A stretch of DNA of 58,884 nucleotides from Flavobacteriaceae bacterium. GTDB lineage: Bacteria; Bacteroidota; Bacteroidia; Flavobacteriales; Flavobacteriaceae. The stretch covers positions 1 to 58,884 of the forward strand of contig JAKITY010000003.1 in the NCBI GenBank assembly GCA_021647835.1, in the 5' to 3' direction. Every line of letters begins with the position of its first letter. Position 1 is the first letter of the stretch. A model generated the notes under the pieces. That model had not been told where the DNA came from, did no database searches, and saw nothing but the letters and a program-made list of their open reading frames with translations. Of the stretch, positions 1 through 8,475 are shown piece by piece. The translations under genes and the position numbers were made by a program.

Positions 1-189
1 ACGTGTAGTTACGTGTCCAGAATCAGAAGTATCTAATCCAGCAATAATATTTAGGATTGATGTTTTTCCTTTTCCGTTTTTAGCAACAAAGGCAATTTTT
101 TGATTTTTATTTATTCCAAACGAAATGTCTTGAAACAAGACACGTTCGCCATAACTTTTTGAGATATTTTCTACTGTAAGATAATTCAC
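1..189 (-). CDS. ABC-F family ATP-binding protein, N-terminal part
   Basis: Only the first 63 codons are inside the window; the gene runs off the left edge. The translation opens with VNYLTVENISKSYGERVLF and contains a Walker A region AKNGKGKTS (about residues 40-48), in which the first glycine of the usual GxxGxGKT is alanine, a form I associate with ABC-F proteins of Flavobacteria. ABC-F proteins are soluble ATPases with two nucleotide-binding domains that act on ribosomes, not transporters. A GTG at 189 is the best start because the family normally begins at this point (MNYL). It is divergent from the nucleotidyltransferase at 305. The rest of the protein cannot be checked here. Confidence 0.85.
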   Translation of the reverse strand, partial: MNYLTVENISKSYGERVLFQDISFGINKNQKIAFVAKNGKGKTSILNIIAGLDTSDSGHVTTR

Positions 190-264
190 TAAATTGATTT
201 TGTGCAAAGAAACAAAAAAGCCAATGAAATAGTAATATTTTAAAAAATTAAATGTTTAGAGTTG

Positions 265-272
265 TATATTTG
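265..272 (+). promoter_or_regulatory. -7 promoter box TATATTTG
   Basis: TATATTTG matches the Bacteroidota -7 consensus TAnnTTTG and ends 32 nt before the start codon at 305. No convincing TTTG -33 element is seen. It probably drives the envelope gene cluster 305-4283. Confidence 0.55.
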
Positions 273-304
273 CAATCAACCAAATTTTAGAAAAAGAAAT
301 TTAT

Positions 305-1321
305 ATGAAAATTATTGTACCAATGGCTGGAATCGGATCTCGATTACGCCCACACACACTTACAACACCAAAACCATTAACATTAATTGCAGGAAAACCA
401 ATTGTGCAACGATTAGTAGAAGATATTGCACAGGTAGTAAATCAAAAGATTGACGAAATTGCATTTATTATTGGTCCTGTTGCAAAAGGGTTTCCTGGTG
501 ATACAGAAGAGAGATTATTAAAAATAGCAAAAGATTTAAATGCAAAAGGAAGTGTTTTTGTACAAGAGCAAGCCTTAGGAACTGCACATGCAATTCAATG
601 TGCGAAAGCAGCACTTGATGGACCTTGTGTTGTGGCATTTGCGGATACTCTTTTTAAAGCAGATTTCACATTAGATGCAAATACTGACGGTGCAATTTGG
701 GTAAAACAAGTAGAAGACCCAAAAGCATTTGGAGTCGTAAAATTGAAAGACGGAATTATTACTGATTTTGTTGAAAAGCCAGAAGAGTTTGTTTCTGATT
801 TAGCCATTATTGGTATTTATTATTTCAAGGAAGGAAGTATTCTTAGAGATGAGATTCAATATTTGTTAGATAACGATATTAAAGATAAAGGAGAATATCA
901 ATTGACAAATGCTTTAGAAAACATGAAGCAAAAAGGCTTGAAATTTGTTCCGGGAACGGTAAATGAATGGATGGATTGTGGCAATAAAAATGTAACTGTT
1001 GCTACAAATTCTAAGGTTTTAGAATTACTTGAAAAAGACGGAATCAACTTAACTTCGGATGATGTTACTCTTGAAAATTCAACAATTATTCAACCTTGTT
1101 TTATTGGTCAAAATGTAGTTTTAAAAAATACAACTATTGGACCTTTTGTATCATTAGGAGAAAATAGCGTTGTTGAGAATTCAACAATCAAAAACTCTTT
1201 AATCCAATCAAACGTAAAAATTACGAATGCTAATTTAGATAACGCAATGATTGGTCACAATGCAAAATATAATGGCAAATACACTTCTGTAAGTATAGGA
1301 GATTATACAGAATTATTATAA
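305..1321 (+). CDS. sugar-phosphate nucleotidyltransferase
   Basis: This 338-residue enzyme belongs to the sugar-1-phosphate nucleotidyltransferase family (glucose-1-phosphate thymidylyl/uridylyl- or mannose-1-phosphate guanylyltransferase-like), which makes NDP-sugars for surface polysaccharides. The N-terminal signature runs from residue 5 (VPMAGIGSRLRPHT) through the TPKPL motif near residue 23, a pyrophosphorylase nucleotide-binding loop. The C-terminal 80 residues show hexapeptide-like repeats rich in I/V/N (left-handed beta-helix). The substrate cannot be decided from sequence. Only 3 nt separate it from the TPR gene downstream, so it heads a four-gene cluster with envelope functions. 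Confidence 0.88.
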   Translation: MKIIVPMAGIGSRLRPHTLTTPKPLTLIAGKPIVQRLVEDIAQVVNQKIDEIAFIIGPVAKGFPGDTEERLLKIAKDLNAKGSVFVQEQALGTAHAIQCAKAALDGPCVVAFADTLFKADFTLDANTDGAIWVKQVEDPKAFGVVKLKDGIITDFVEKPEEFVSDLAIIGIYYFKEGSILRDEIQYLLDNDIKDKGEYQLTNALENMKQKGLKFVPGTVNEWMDCGNKNVTVATNSKVLELLEKDGINLTSDDVTLENSTIIQPCFIGQNVVLKNTTIGPFVSLGENSVVENSTIKNSLIQSNVKITNANLDNAMIGHNAKYNGKYTSVSIGDYTELL

Positions 1322-1324
1322 AAC

Positions 1325-2311
1325 ATGTTAAAGCGAAGCACAAATTTTTACTTTTTTTTAGTACTTTTTTGTGCTTCTTTTTTGTCGTTCTCTCAAGACG
1401 ATGATGGCATGACCTTGTTAAAAGATGCTGATGATAAGCAAATCAAGTTTGAGAATTATTATTTTGAAGCATTGAAGTATAAGGCAATTGGAAATTATTC
1501 ACGCGCAATTACCGAATTAGAAAAGTGTCAACAATTATTTCCTGATGATAAATCAGTTGTGTTTGAACTTTCTAAAAATTATTTTCACATTAACAAAACT
1601 GATGAAGCGGCATTATATATTGAAAATGCTTTAGAAAATGATTCAAAAAATTATTGGTTTTTAGAACATGCTAAGAAAGTTTATTTAAAGCAATATAATT
1701 ATCCTAAGGCAATAGAAACGCAAGAAAAAATAGTAGCGCAGAATCCTAAAAAAACAGAAGACTTAGTACTTATATATTTACAAGCGAAAGAATATAAAAA
1801 CGCAAAAAAAACAATTGAATTGTTAGAGTCTAAACATCAATTTTCTTCAAGGCTTGAGCGTTTTAAGCAGATGCTTTCTAATTATTATGGTAAAAAATCA
1901 GTCGTTGTAAAGCAAGCGCCAACAAGTAATACCAGTTCATTGTCATTAGAAAATTTAAAAAAATCATTTAAAAAAAACCAAGAATATAAGGTTTTAAAAG
2001 AAATATTATCGTCTGAATTTACAAACAAAAATTTCGATAACTTATTGATATACAGCAATAAAGGTTTAGATTTATTTCCGGCACAACCAATGATATATTT
2101 AATGAACGCCAAATCATTGGTTCAAAATAAAAAATATAATGAGGCAATAGACGTTCTAAATAATGGCATCGATTTTGTAGTTGATGATACAAATTTAGAA
2201 ATTGATTTTTACGAGCAATTTGCTCAATGTTATGAGGCTCTAAATCAAGTAAAAGAAGCAAAGAAGTATCTTGATAAAGTTAATCGATTGAAAAACAACA
2301 TCAATAAATGA
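1325..2311 (+). CDS. tetratricopeptide repeat protein, exported
   Basis: The 328-residue product starts with a signal peptide (about residues 1-24, hydrophobic core FYFFLVLFCASFLSF, cleavage near SFSQ). The remainder is helical with several TPR-like units (for example residues 52-85, 87-120 and 255-290), typical of a scaffold for protein-protein contacts in the periplasm. It sits between the nucleotidyltransferase and the DUF4292 lipoprotein, overlapping the latter by an ATGA junction, so co-translation is likely. The partner is not known; a role in envelope biogenesis is inferred from the neighbours. Confidence 0.8.
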   Translation: MLKRSTNFYFFLVLFCASFLSFSQDDDGMTLLKDADDKQIKFENYYFEALKYKAIGNYSRAITELEKCQQLFPDDKSVVFELSKNYFHINKTDEAALYIENALENDSKNYWFLEHAKKVYLKQYNYPKAIETQEKIVAQNPKKTEDLVLIYLQAKEYKNAKKTIELLESKHQFSSRLERFKQMLSNYYGKKSVVVKQAPTSNTSSLSLENLKKSFKKNQEYKVLKEILSSEFTNKNFDNLLIYSNKGLDLFPAQPMIYLMNAKSLVQNKKYNEAIDVLNNGIDFVVDDTNLEIDFYEQFAQCYEALNQVKEAKKYLDKVNRLKNNINK

Positions 2312-3081
2312 TAAAATATTTAAAATACATTCTTGTTCTTAGCGTATTTTTAACTTCATGTAAGTCAAAGAAAGCCACTACAAACACTACTGTTATGTCA
2401 ATGTCTGCCAAAAAAATCATCAAGAACCATTATAGCAATAGTTTTGATAAAAAGACAATAAAAGCAAGACTTAAGGCAAAGTATCAAGATAATAAAAACT
2501 CTCAAAGTATTACTATAAAACTTCGATTAGAAAAAGATAAAGCGATATGGATGAGTGGAACAATTTTAGGGATTCCATTAGCAAAAGTTTTGATTACACC
2601 AACTCGTGTTGTGTATTATGAAAAGATAAAAAAGACTTATTTTGATGGAGATTTTAGACTACTAAGCGATTTTTTGGGCACTAAAGTTGATTTTGAAAAA
2701 TTACAAAATCTGTTGATTGGTCAAGCAATATTAAACTTAAAGAATAAACGCTACAGATCTGAAACGGACGACTATTCGTATTTGTTAGAACCAAAAAAAC
2801 AAGAAGAGTTATTTGACATATTGTTTTGGTTAAACCCTTTGACTTTTAAAGTAAATAAGCAAGAAGTTCGTCAACCAATAGAGCAGAAGAAACTAACGGT
2901 TTCATATATTGAATATCAAAATATTTCTGGTGAAGTTTTTCCTAAGAAAATCAATATTATTGCGATAGACAAGACAAAAAGAACATTATTAGATTTAGAA
3001 TATCGTTCAGTTGAGTTTGATAGGAAATTAAGTTTTCCGTTTAAAATTCCTTCAGGATATAAAGAAATTAAGTTAAAATAA
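2308..3081 (+). CDS. DUF4292 family lipoprotein
   Basis: The 257-residue product has a lipoprotein signal ending in LTSCKS, with the lipidated cysteine at residue 18. The body is beta-rich and resembles the DUF4292 family of Bacteroidota outer-membrane-associated lipoproteins (LolA/LolB-like in fold, as I understand it; function untested). Both ends overlap the neighbours: ATGA with the TPR gene and a one-base overlap (taATG) with the EnvC-like gene. This strict coupling supports a common role at the envelope. Confidence 0.8.
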   Translation: MIKYLKYILVLSVFLTSCKSKKATTNTTVMSMSAKKIIKNHYSNSFDKKTIKARLKAKYQDNKNSQSITIKLRLEKDKAIWMSGTILGIPLAKVLITPTRVVYYEKIKKTYFDGDFRLLSDFLGTKVDFEKLQNLLIGQAILNLKNKRYRSETDDYSYLLEPKKQEELFDILFWLNPLTFKVNKQEVRQPIEQKKLTVSYIEYQNISGEVFPKKINIIAIDKTKRTLLDLEYRSVEFDRKLSFPFKIPSGYKEIKLK

Positions 3082-4283
3082 TGAGTTTTAAACATTTCAT
3101 ATGTATAGTTTTCTTTTTATTTAGTTTGAATGCTGTTTCTCAAACTAGAAAAGAGTTAGAGGCGCAACGAAAAGAGTTACAAGAACAAGTAAATCAGATT
3201 CAAAGATTACTTTCTCAAACAAGGTCTGTTGAAAAAACAGAATTGGAAGAGTTGAGTGAATTGAATTTACAGATAAATGTTCAAGTAAAATTGATTAAGG
3301 CTTTTAATGCCGAATCTAAAGCGTTAAACAAAGAAATAAAATCAAACGAGAAAAAAATAAAATCACTTGCCGATGAATTAAAAGCGTTAAAAAAAGATTA
3401 TGGAGAGATGATTTATAAGTCTTATAAAAGCAAATCTCAAAATAGTAGGATTATGTTTTTATTGTCTTCTGCTAACTTTCATCAAGCATATAAAAGGTTA
3501 CAGTATATGAAGCAATATACTGATTTTAGAAAAGCGCAAGGCGTTCAAATAGGTAAAAAATCTGATAATCTGTTAGTTTTAAATGATACGTTGAACATCA
3601 GAAAAAAAGAAAAGGAACTATTAACAAAAGAAAGTAAAATAGCGCAAAAAGAAATTGAAAAAAGAAAAGAGGAGCAACAAGAAGTTGTTGCAAAAGTAAA
3701 AAAACAAGAGAAAAAATATATCTCTCAAATTAAGAAAAAGCAGCGTGAAGAGCGCAAAATTAACAAGAAGATTGACAAGATTATTCGCGATGCTATTGCT
3801 AAATCTAATAAAAAGACAGGGAAAAAATCATCAAAGTTTGTAATGACTTCCGAAGCAAAATTACTTGCTAAAAACTTTGAAGGAAATAAAGGAAGGCTTC
3901 CTTATCCTGTAAAAAAAGGTGTTGTTGTAAGGCGATTTGGAACTCAAAAACACCCAACAATTCCAGGAATTACAGTAGAAAGTGCAGGCGTTTATATTTT
4001 AACAGAAAAGGATTCAAATGCTCGTGCGATATTTGAAGGGGAAGTTATAGAAGTTCAAGTAACTCCAGGAAATAAAAAAATGGTTTTAATACTTCACGGA
4101 AATTATATTACAGCGTATGGAAACCTAGAAAATGTATCGGTAAAGGCTGGAGAAAAGATATCTATTAAACAAAAAATAGGGAAAATTTATACAGATAAAA
4201 TTTCTAAAAAAACAATTCTTAAATTTTATATAAGGAAAAATTTAACCCGCTTAAATCCTGCTAGTTGGGTTTATAGAATGTAA
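3081..4283 (+). CDS. EnvC-like murein hydrolase activator (degenerate M23/LytM domain)
   Basis: The 400-residue protein has a signal peptide (residues 1-21), long coiled-coil segments (about 22-115 and 165-245) and a C-terminal LytM-like domain (about 265-400). This is the architecture of EnvC, which activates N-acetylmuramyl-L-alanine amidases during daughter-cell separation. The M23 zinc ligands appear absent: where HxxxD is expected the sequence reads VESAGVYI, and the HxH position is not present (KFYIRKN). It is therefore likely a non-catalytic activator. Its stop abuts the stop of the convergent thioesterase with no gap. Confidence 0.85.
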   Translation: MSFKHFICIVFFLFSLNAVSQTRKELEAQRKELQEQVNQIQRLLSQTRSVEKTELEELSELNLQINVQVKLIKAFNAESKALNKEIKSNEKKIKSLADELKALKKDYGEMIYKSYKSKSQNSRIMFLLSSANFHQAYKRLQYMKQYTDFRKAQGVQIGKKSDNLLVLNDTLNIRKKEKELLTKESKIAQKEIEKRKEEQQEVVAKVKKQEKKYISQIKKKQREERKINKKIDKIIRDAIAKSNKKTGKKSSKFVMTSEAKLLAKNFEGNKGRLPYPVKKGVVVRRFGTQKHPTIPGITVESAGVYILTEKDSNARAIFEGEVIEVQVTPGNKKMVLILHGNYITAYGNLENVSVKAGEKISIKQKIGKIYTDKISKKTILKFYIRKNLTRLNPASWVYRM

Positions 4284-4793
4284 TTATTGGCCAAACAATG
4301 CTTTTAACTCTGTTGCTTGTTCTGGCAATATTTTTCCTGCCAATAGCAAACTAAGTTGTTTACGCCTAAGTGCTCCTTCAAAACGTTCTTTTTCGAGTTT
4401 GGTTTCAGGAATTATTTCAGGGACTTTTACAGGAGTTCCAGTTCTATCAACTGCCACAAATGTGTAAATTCCTTCGTTGACTTTTGTCTTTTCGCCAGTT
4501 TCACGGTCTTCAATCCACACATCTACATAAATTTCCATAGAAGATTTAAAAGCACGAGACACTTTAGACTCAACGGTTACAACACTTCCAACAGGAACGG
4601 CTTTGTTAAAAGCCACATGATTTACAGATGCCGTTACAACAATTCTACGCGAATGTCTTTGCGCAGAGATACTACACGCCCTATCCATTCTTGCTAATAA
4701 TTCACCACCAAAAAGGTTGTTTAATGCGTTGGTTTCTCCTGGAAGCACCATATCTGTAAGTATCGTTAAAGAATCTTTAGGGTTTTTTGCCAT
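4284..4793 (-). CDS. acyl-CoA thioesterase (hotdog fold)
   Basis: This 169-residue protein has the YciA/BACH-type hotdog motif NNLFGGELLARMDRACS near residues 25-41, with the typical N..GG.LL..MD pattern, and is expected to hydrolyse acyl-CoA thioesters in the cytoplasm. An in-frame start at 4838 exists, but I chose the ATG at 4793 because the family begins MAxxPxxSLT and because a clean -7 promoter box lies at 4809-4816, inside the longer reading frame. It is convergent with the EnvC-like gene. Confidence 0.87.
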   Translation of the reverse strand: MAKNPKDSLTILTDMVLPGETNALNNLFGGELLARMDRACSISAQRHSRRIVVTASVNHVAFNKAVPVGSVVTVESKVSRAFKSSMEIYVDVWIEDRETGEKTKVNEGIYTFVAVDRTGTPVKVPEIIPETKLEKERFEGALRRKQLSLLLAGKILPEQATELKALFGQ

Positions 4794-4808
4794 CGTTTGT
4801 TTTTTTGA

Positions 4809-4816
4809 CAAAGATA
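4809..4816 (-). promoter_or_regulatory. -7 promoter box TATCTTTG of the thioesterase
   Basis: Read on the minus strand this is TATCTTTG, ending 15 nt before the ATG at 4793. It implies a leader of about ten bases and excludes the upstream in-frame start. Confidence 0.6.
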
Positions 4817-4827
4817 GTAGAAAGGGA

Positions 4828-4948
4828 CAAAGAATCAAAGATGCAAAGTCGCAAAGTTTTGTGAAAGGGATAAAGTTTTTTAGGAAATAAAAATATTTAT
4901 AAGGTTTATTTATTTGCGCCTCTTTACCTCTGCTACCTTGTGCCTTTT
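4828..4948. repeat. period-8 caaag repeat with imperfect inverted right arm
   Basis: CAAAG occurs at 4828, 4836, 4844 and 4852, an exact 8-base period with variable spacer triplets. The right end (about 4914-4948) has the complementary character (cctctttacctctgctaccttg), so the whole may form a long imperfect hairpin. It fills the gap between the thioesterase and the SPOR gene. Similar caaagNcgcaaag arrays are familiar from intergenic DNA of Flavobacteria. Confidence 0.5.
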
Positions 4949-4955
4949 AAAAAAA

Positions 4956-5891
4956 CTAAAATTCTTGAACAAGTAGCCAAGCATCAGAAGAAACGGTACG
5001 CTTGATAATTCGTAGGTTTTTTAAAGCGTCATATTTATCAGCAAAACTACCATAAGAAACTTGCGTTAAATTCCATTTATTAATACCGAGAATTTGAGCA
5101 TCATATCCTTTTTTGATAAGTTGCGCAACCTTCTTTTCAGCATTTTGAGGCTCTCTAAAAGCACCAGCAATTACGTGATAATTTTTAACTTCTTTTGCTA
5201 TATTTAATGTGATTGCAGGCAACGGATTTGTAATTACAAAAGTTGCTTGTTGAATTTTTTGCTCAACATCATCTTGTTGCTGTTGCTCTGCCAAAAGTTG
5301 GCTTTGATATTGATTTTTATTGTATTCATTCCAACCAAAACTTCCAACGGCAAAAAGTATCGCTGCAGTTGCTGCATATTTTAAGAATAACGGTGTTTTT
5401 CTACGTTCTCTTTCTGATGAAATAACCTCAGGAGAGACGACTTCTAATTGACGAACTTTTTCGGCATATTCTAAGCGTTTTATAGCAGGAGAAGAAAAAG
5501 AATTCAATCCAAATGACGATGTTAAATAATTAACGGAAGAAGATGGCTCAAAAATAATTTTTTTATCATTATTTAATGATAATGAACCAATTTTTGAAAT
5601 TTCAACAGACTCATTGTTAAGTAATTGATTCCAGTTTTGAACTTCTTTTTCTATTTTAGAAACAGCATCCGAAAAAGGTATTTTCTCAACAGAAGCAATA
5701 TAATTTGCCAACAATCCATCATTATTTTTTAAATGACTATTAAAAGTAATCTGTTTTTTAGGCGGATAAAAAGTATAAGTGAAATGATTTACTTTGGCTG
5801 AAGTTTCATTGGTAATAAAACCTCCAAAATCAGGCACAATCACACATTCGTACCTGTATAATAAATCACTTATATAATTGTCTAATTTCAT
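4956..5891 (-). CDS. HU-like (CCDC81-type) and SPOR domain membrane protein
   Basis: The 311-residue protein has an N-terminal HU/IHF-like domain of the CCDC81 type (about residues 1-130, opening MKLDNYISDLLYRYECVIVP), one transmembrane segment (about 166-186, AATAAILFAVGSFGW) and a C-terminal SPOR domain (about 235-311) that should bind denuded peptidoglycan glycans in the periplasm. The ATG at 5891 is preferred over the GTG at 5897 because the GTG lies in the -7 box. It is divergent from dprA, a pairing commonly seen in this group. Role in division or envelope attachment is inferred. Confidence 0.85.
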   Translation of the reverse strand: MKLDNYISDLLYRYECVIVPDFGGFITNETSAKVNHFTYTFYPPKKQITFNSHLKNNDGLLANYIASVEKIPFSDAVSKIEKEVQNWNQLLNNESVEISKIGSLSLNNDKKIIFEPSSSVNYLTSSFGLNSFSSPAIKRLEYAEKVRQLEVVSPEVISSERERRKTPLFLKYAATAAILFAVGSFGWNEYNKNQYQSQLLAEQQQQDDVEQKIQQATFVITNPLPAITLNIAKEVKNYHVIAGAFREPQNAEKKVAQLIKKGYDAQILGINKWNLTQVSYGSFADKYDALKNLRIIKRTVSSDAWLLVQEF

Positions 5892-5896
5892 TGTCA

Positions 5897-5904
5897 CAAA
5901 TATA
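5897..5904 (-). promoter_or_regulatory. -7 promoter box TATATTTG, probable leaderless start
   Basis: Minus-strand TATATTTG ends only 5 nt before the ATG at 5891. Transcription would start at or next to the A of the start codon. Confidence 0.6.
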
Positions 5905-5989
5905 AAAAAATAGCCTTTTAATTTGCTAATAAAATAGATGAGTTATTAACAAACTTAGAAACAATTGAAGGTCAAGGAAGTAAAAGTAT

Positions 5990-6057
5990 TGTCAGTTCGA
6001 ACGCAGTCGAGAACTATATCAAATAAAAGAGAGGCTTCGACTCCAATCGACCAGACA
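5990..6057. repeat. REP-like palindromic element
   Basis: The left arm tgtcagttcgaacgcagtcg and right arm cgactccaatcgaccagaca are imperfect inverted repeats. The TTCGA/AGTCGAG core is shared with copies at 52446-52498 and 54052-54101. It lies between the SPOR gene and dprA. Confidence 0.65.
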
Positions 6058-6152
6058 TTATAAGATGAAAACAATAATAAAGTGTAATATTTTTTACGGG
6101 ATTAATGCAAATTAGCAATTATTTTATATCTTTCAATTTCAAATTGTTATCA

Positions 6153-7256
6153 ATGCTCGAAAAAGAACTAATCGCAGTTTTGGCACTTCAAAAAGTCAAA
6201 GGAATAGGCAATATTATTGCTAAGAAATTAATTGCTCATTGTGGTAGTGCAAAAAATGTATTTGCTGAAAAACGAGCACTTCTTGAAAAAATAAACGGAA
6301 TAGGAAGTTTTACGATTAAAAACCTGAATGATAAGCAGTATTTTATTCGTGCTGAAAAAGAATATAAATATATCACCAAAAATAAGATTAAGACAACCTA
6401 TTTTCAAGATGACGCTTTCCCAAATCGATTAAAACATTGCGCTGATGGACCAATTTTGTTATTTCAAGATGGTAATATAAACCTACAAAATAATCGAATC
6501 ATTAGTATTGTTGGCGCTCGAAAAATGACCAATTACGGTCGTGATTTCATCAATCAATTTATAGAAGAATTAACACCTTACAATCCAATAATTGTAAGTG
6601 GTTTTGCTTATGGAGTTGATATTACAGCGCAAAAAGAAGCGATGAAAAACAAGTTACAAACCATTGCTGTTCTCGCTCATGGATTGGAGCAAATTTATCC
6701 AAAAACACACAAGAAATATATCAATCAAGTAAATGAAAATGGTGGTTTTTATACTGAATTTTGGCATGACGAAGATCCACTTCGCGAACATTTTTTAAAA
6801 CGAAACCGTATTGTTGCAGGAATTTCAGAAGCAACAATTATTATAGAATCTGCTGAAAAAGGAGGCTCGTTGGTTACGGCTGATATTGCCAATTCTTATA
6901 GTAGAGATGTCTTTGCAGTTCCTGGAAAAACAACAGATAGTTTGAGTAAAGGCTGTAACAACTTGATAAAATGGAACAAAGCAGGAATTTTAACTTCTGC
7001 ACAAGATTTGATTGATGCACTTAATTGGGAAATTACTTCTAAATCACAAGTTGCTGTACAAAAACAATTATTTGTTGAAATGACTGAAGAAGAACAAAAA
7101 ATTTACGACTACCTACTTAAAAATGGTAAAAAATATCTCGATACCATTGCATTGGATTGCCAAATTCCAGTCTATAAAATGGCAAGCCTCCTTTTTAACC
7201 TTGAAATGAAAGGTGTTTTGAGACCTTTGCAAGGTAAGTTGTTTGAGGTTGTTTAG
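6153..7256 (+). CDS. dprA: DNA-processing protein DprA
   Basis: DprA loads RecA on incoming single-stranded DNA during natural transformation. The 367-residue product has an N-terminal helix-hairpin-helix-like segment (KGIGNIIAKKLI), the Rossmann-fold core with VGARKMTNYGRDF and SGFAYGVDITAQ motifs, the GLEQIYPKTHKK loop, and a C-terminal winged-helix (DML1-like) segment. I chose the ATG at 6153; an in-frame ATG at 6105 would add 16 residues without family support. It is convergent with the thioredoxin-like gene. Confidence 0.93.
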   Translation: MLEKELIAVLALQKVKGIGNIIAKKLIAHCGSAKNVFAEKRALLEKINGIGSFTIKNLNDKQYFIRAEKEYKYITKNKIKTTYFQDDAFPNRLKHCADGPILLFQDGNINLQNNRIISIVGARKMTNYGRDFINQFIEELTPYNPIIVSGFAYGVDITAQKEAMKNKLQTIAVLAHGLEQIYPKTHKKYINQVNENGGFYTEFWHDEDPLREHFLKRNRIVAGISEATIIIESAEKGGSLVTADIANSYSRDVFAVPGKTTDSLSKGCNNLIKWNKAGILTSAQDLIDALNWEITSKSQVAVQKQLFVEMTEEEQKIYDYLLKNGKKYLDTIALDCQIPVYKMASLLFNLEMKGVLRPLQGKLFEVV

Positions 7257-7272
7257 TTTAGAGTGGTGGAAA

Positions 7273-7857
7273 TTATTTTTTCTTTTTTATGCTGAATAAG
7301 ACTTTTTCATATTGTGTCAAATCACAATCTAAATGATCGTATTTTCCACCTCTATTAATTTTTACTTTCTCTCCTCTTTCTCCATTCTTTTTTATTCGAA
7401 ACCCAAAATTTGGCTTTGAACCTCTAAACTTCTCTACCAATTGAAGATTACCATCGTAAATAAATGTTTGAGGAACTACATTTACTTGGGTTAACTTATT
7501 AAATAATGTTTTATTATAATCAAAATAAAACTCAAAAGGCCATTTGTTTTCTTTTATCATTTTTAGCGCCTTTTTCCTTTTAGATTTTGGCTCTGTAGAA
7601 ATAACTATAATTTTTACTCCTGTTTCTTTTTGCCATTCTTTATATACAGGTTTAAATGAGTTTAACAAATCTATACACGGCACACAATATGTACCCCAAA
7701 ATTCTATAATAATTGGCTTGCCAGAATTATAAAATGACCTTGTTAGTACCGTTTTATTATCAACATCTCTAACACTAACCGTTGTTGGGAGCCTTTCTTG
7801 TGAATTGCTTATACTTGTAAACAATACAATCAGTAAAAATGTGTATACTTTTTTCAT
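7273..7857 (-). CDS. exported thioredoxin-like (TlpA-type) protein
   Basis: The 194-residue protein has a signal peptide (residues 1-19) and a thioredoxin fold with active site FWGTYCVPC near residue 55 and a cis-proline loop VVPQTF near residue 130. It should act as a periplasmic thiol oxidoreductase. The C-terminal 50 residues are basic and extended beyond the core fold. It is the last gene of a three-gene minus-strand operon; its ATG directly follows the stop of the membrane protein gene. Confidence 0.75.
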   Translation of the reverse strand: MKKVYTFLLIVLFTSISNSQERLPTTVSVRDVDNKTVLTRSFYNSGKPIIIEFWGTYCVPCIDLLNSFKPVYKEWQKETGVKIIVISTEPKSKRKKALKMIKENKWPFEFYFDYNKTLFNKLTQVNVVPQTFIYDGNLQLVEKFRGSKPNFGFRIKKNGERGEKVKINRGGKYDHLDCDLTQYEKVLFSIKKKK

Positions 7858-8475
7858 TTATTTATTATTGGCGAATAACATTTTAAGGTCATTCTGATAA
7901 AGTATTAATTGTAAGGCTAATGCCATAATTATTTGCCATAAAATATATGGCAACATTCTATTAGAATCATTTACACCTATATTATCCCAAAAAAACATGG
8001 AACATAAAACCAATAGAATAATATTACTAATAATTACATATAAACTAAACTTAGTTTTAGGTATGTTAAATATAAGTCTATATATACATATAAATGTTAG
8101 AGGAGCAACCAAACATACGCTAAAGATTATGATTAAAAATTTTACGCTATCCTCTCCTAAAGTTGTTTGTAATAAATTCTCTAAAATACTATACAAACCT
8201 AAACTAAAAATTCCTAAAAAAAATGATATTATACTAATTAGAATACTTGTGAATATAGCTAAAAACGGTTTATAAACATTAATTTTGAACTTAGATAGTT
8301 TCCAATTTGAGATACCAATAATTAAACCAAATGAGATAGGTAAATATAACAGGCCAAATTCTTTTAAAAAGTTCAAAGTTGTTAGAATATAAAATGCCAA
8401 TAGTAAAAAAACAGATGGCAGTAAAATTTTAATCCAAATTTTATAATTACTTATAGTTTCAAATTTTAATCGCAT
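7858..8475 (-). CDS. hypothetical membrane protein
   Basis: I do not recognise this 205-residue protein. It has about six hydrophobic segments (starting around residues 14, 38, 65, 98, 125 and 170) with short polar loops, so it is an integral inner-membrane protein. Its start overlaps the lipoprotein gene upstream by 10 nt and its stop touches the thioredoxin-like gene, so the three are almost certainly co-transcribed. The hydrophobic profile is all the sequence offers about function. Confidence 0.65.
   Translation of the reverse strand: MRLKFETISNYKIWIKILLPSVFLLLAFYILTTLNFLKEFGLLYLPISFGLIIGISNWKLSKFKINVYKPFLAIFTSILISIISFFLGIFSLGLYSILENLLQTTLGEDSVKFLIIIFSVCLVAPLTFICIYRLIFNIPKTKFSLYVIISNIILLVLCSMFFWDNIGVNDSNRMLPYILWQIIMALALQLILYQNDLKMLFANNK

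Noticed and set aside
262-453. A 63-codon plus-strand frame at the start of the nucleotidyltransferase gene
   Set aside because: It overlaps the well-supported nucleotidyltransferase in another frame and has Asn/Thr-rich, non-family sequence.
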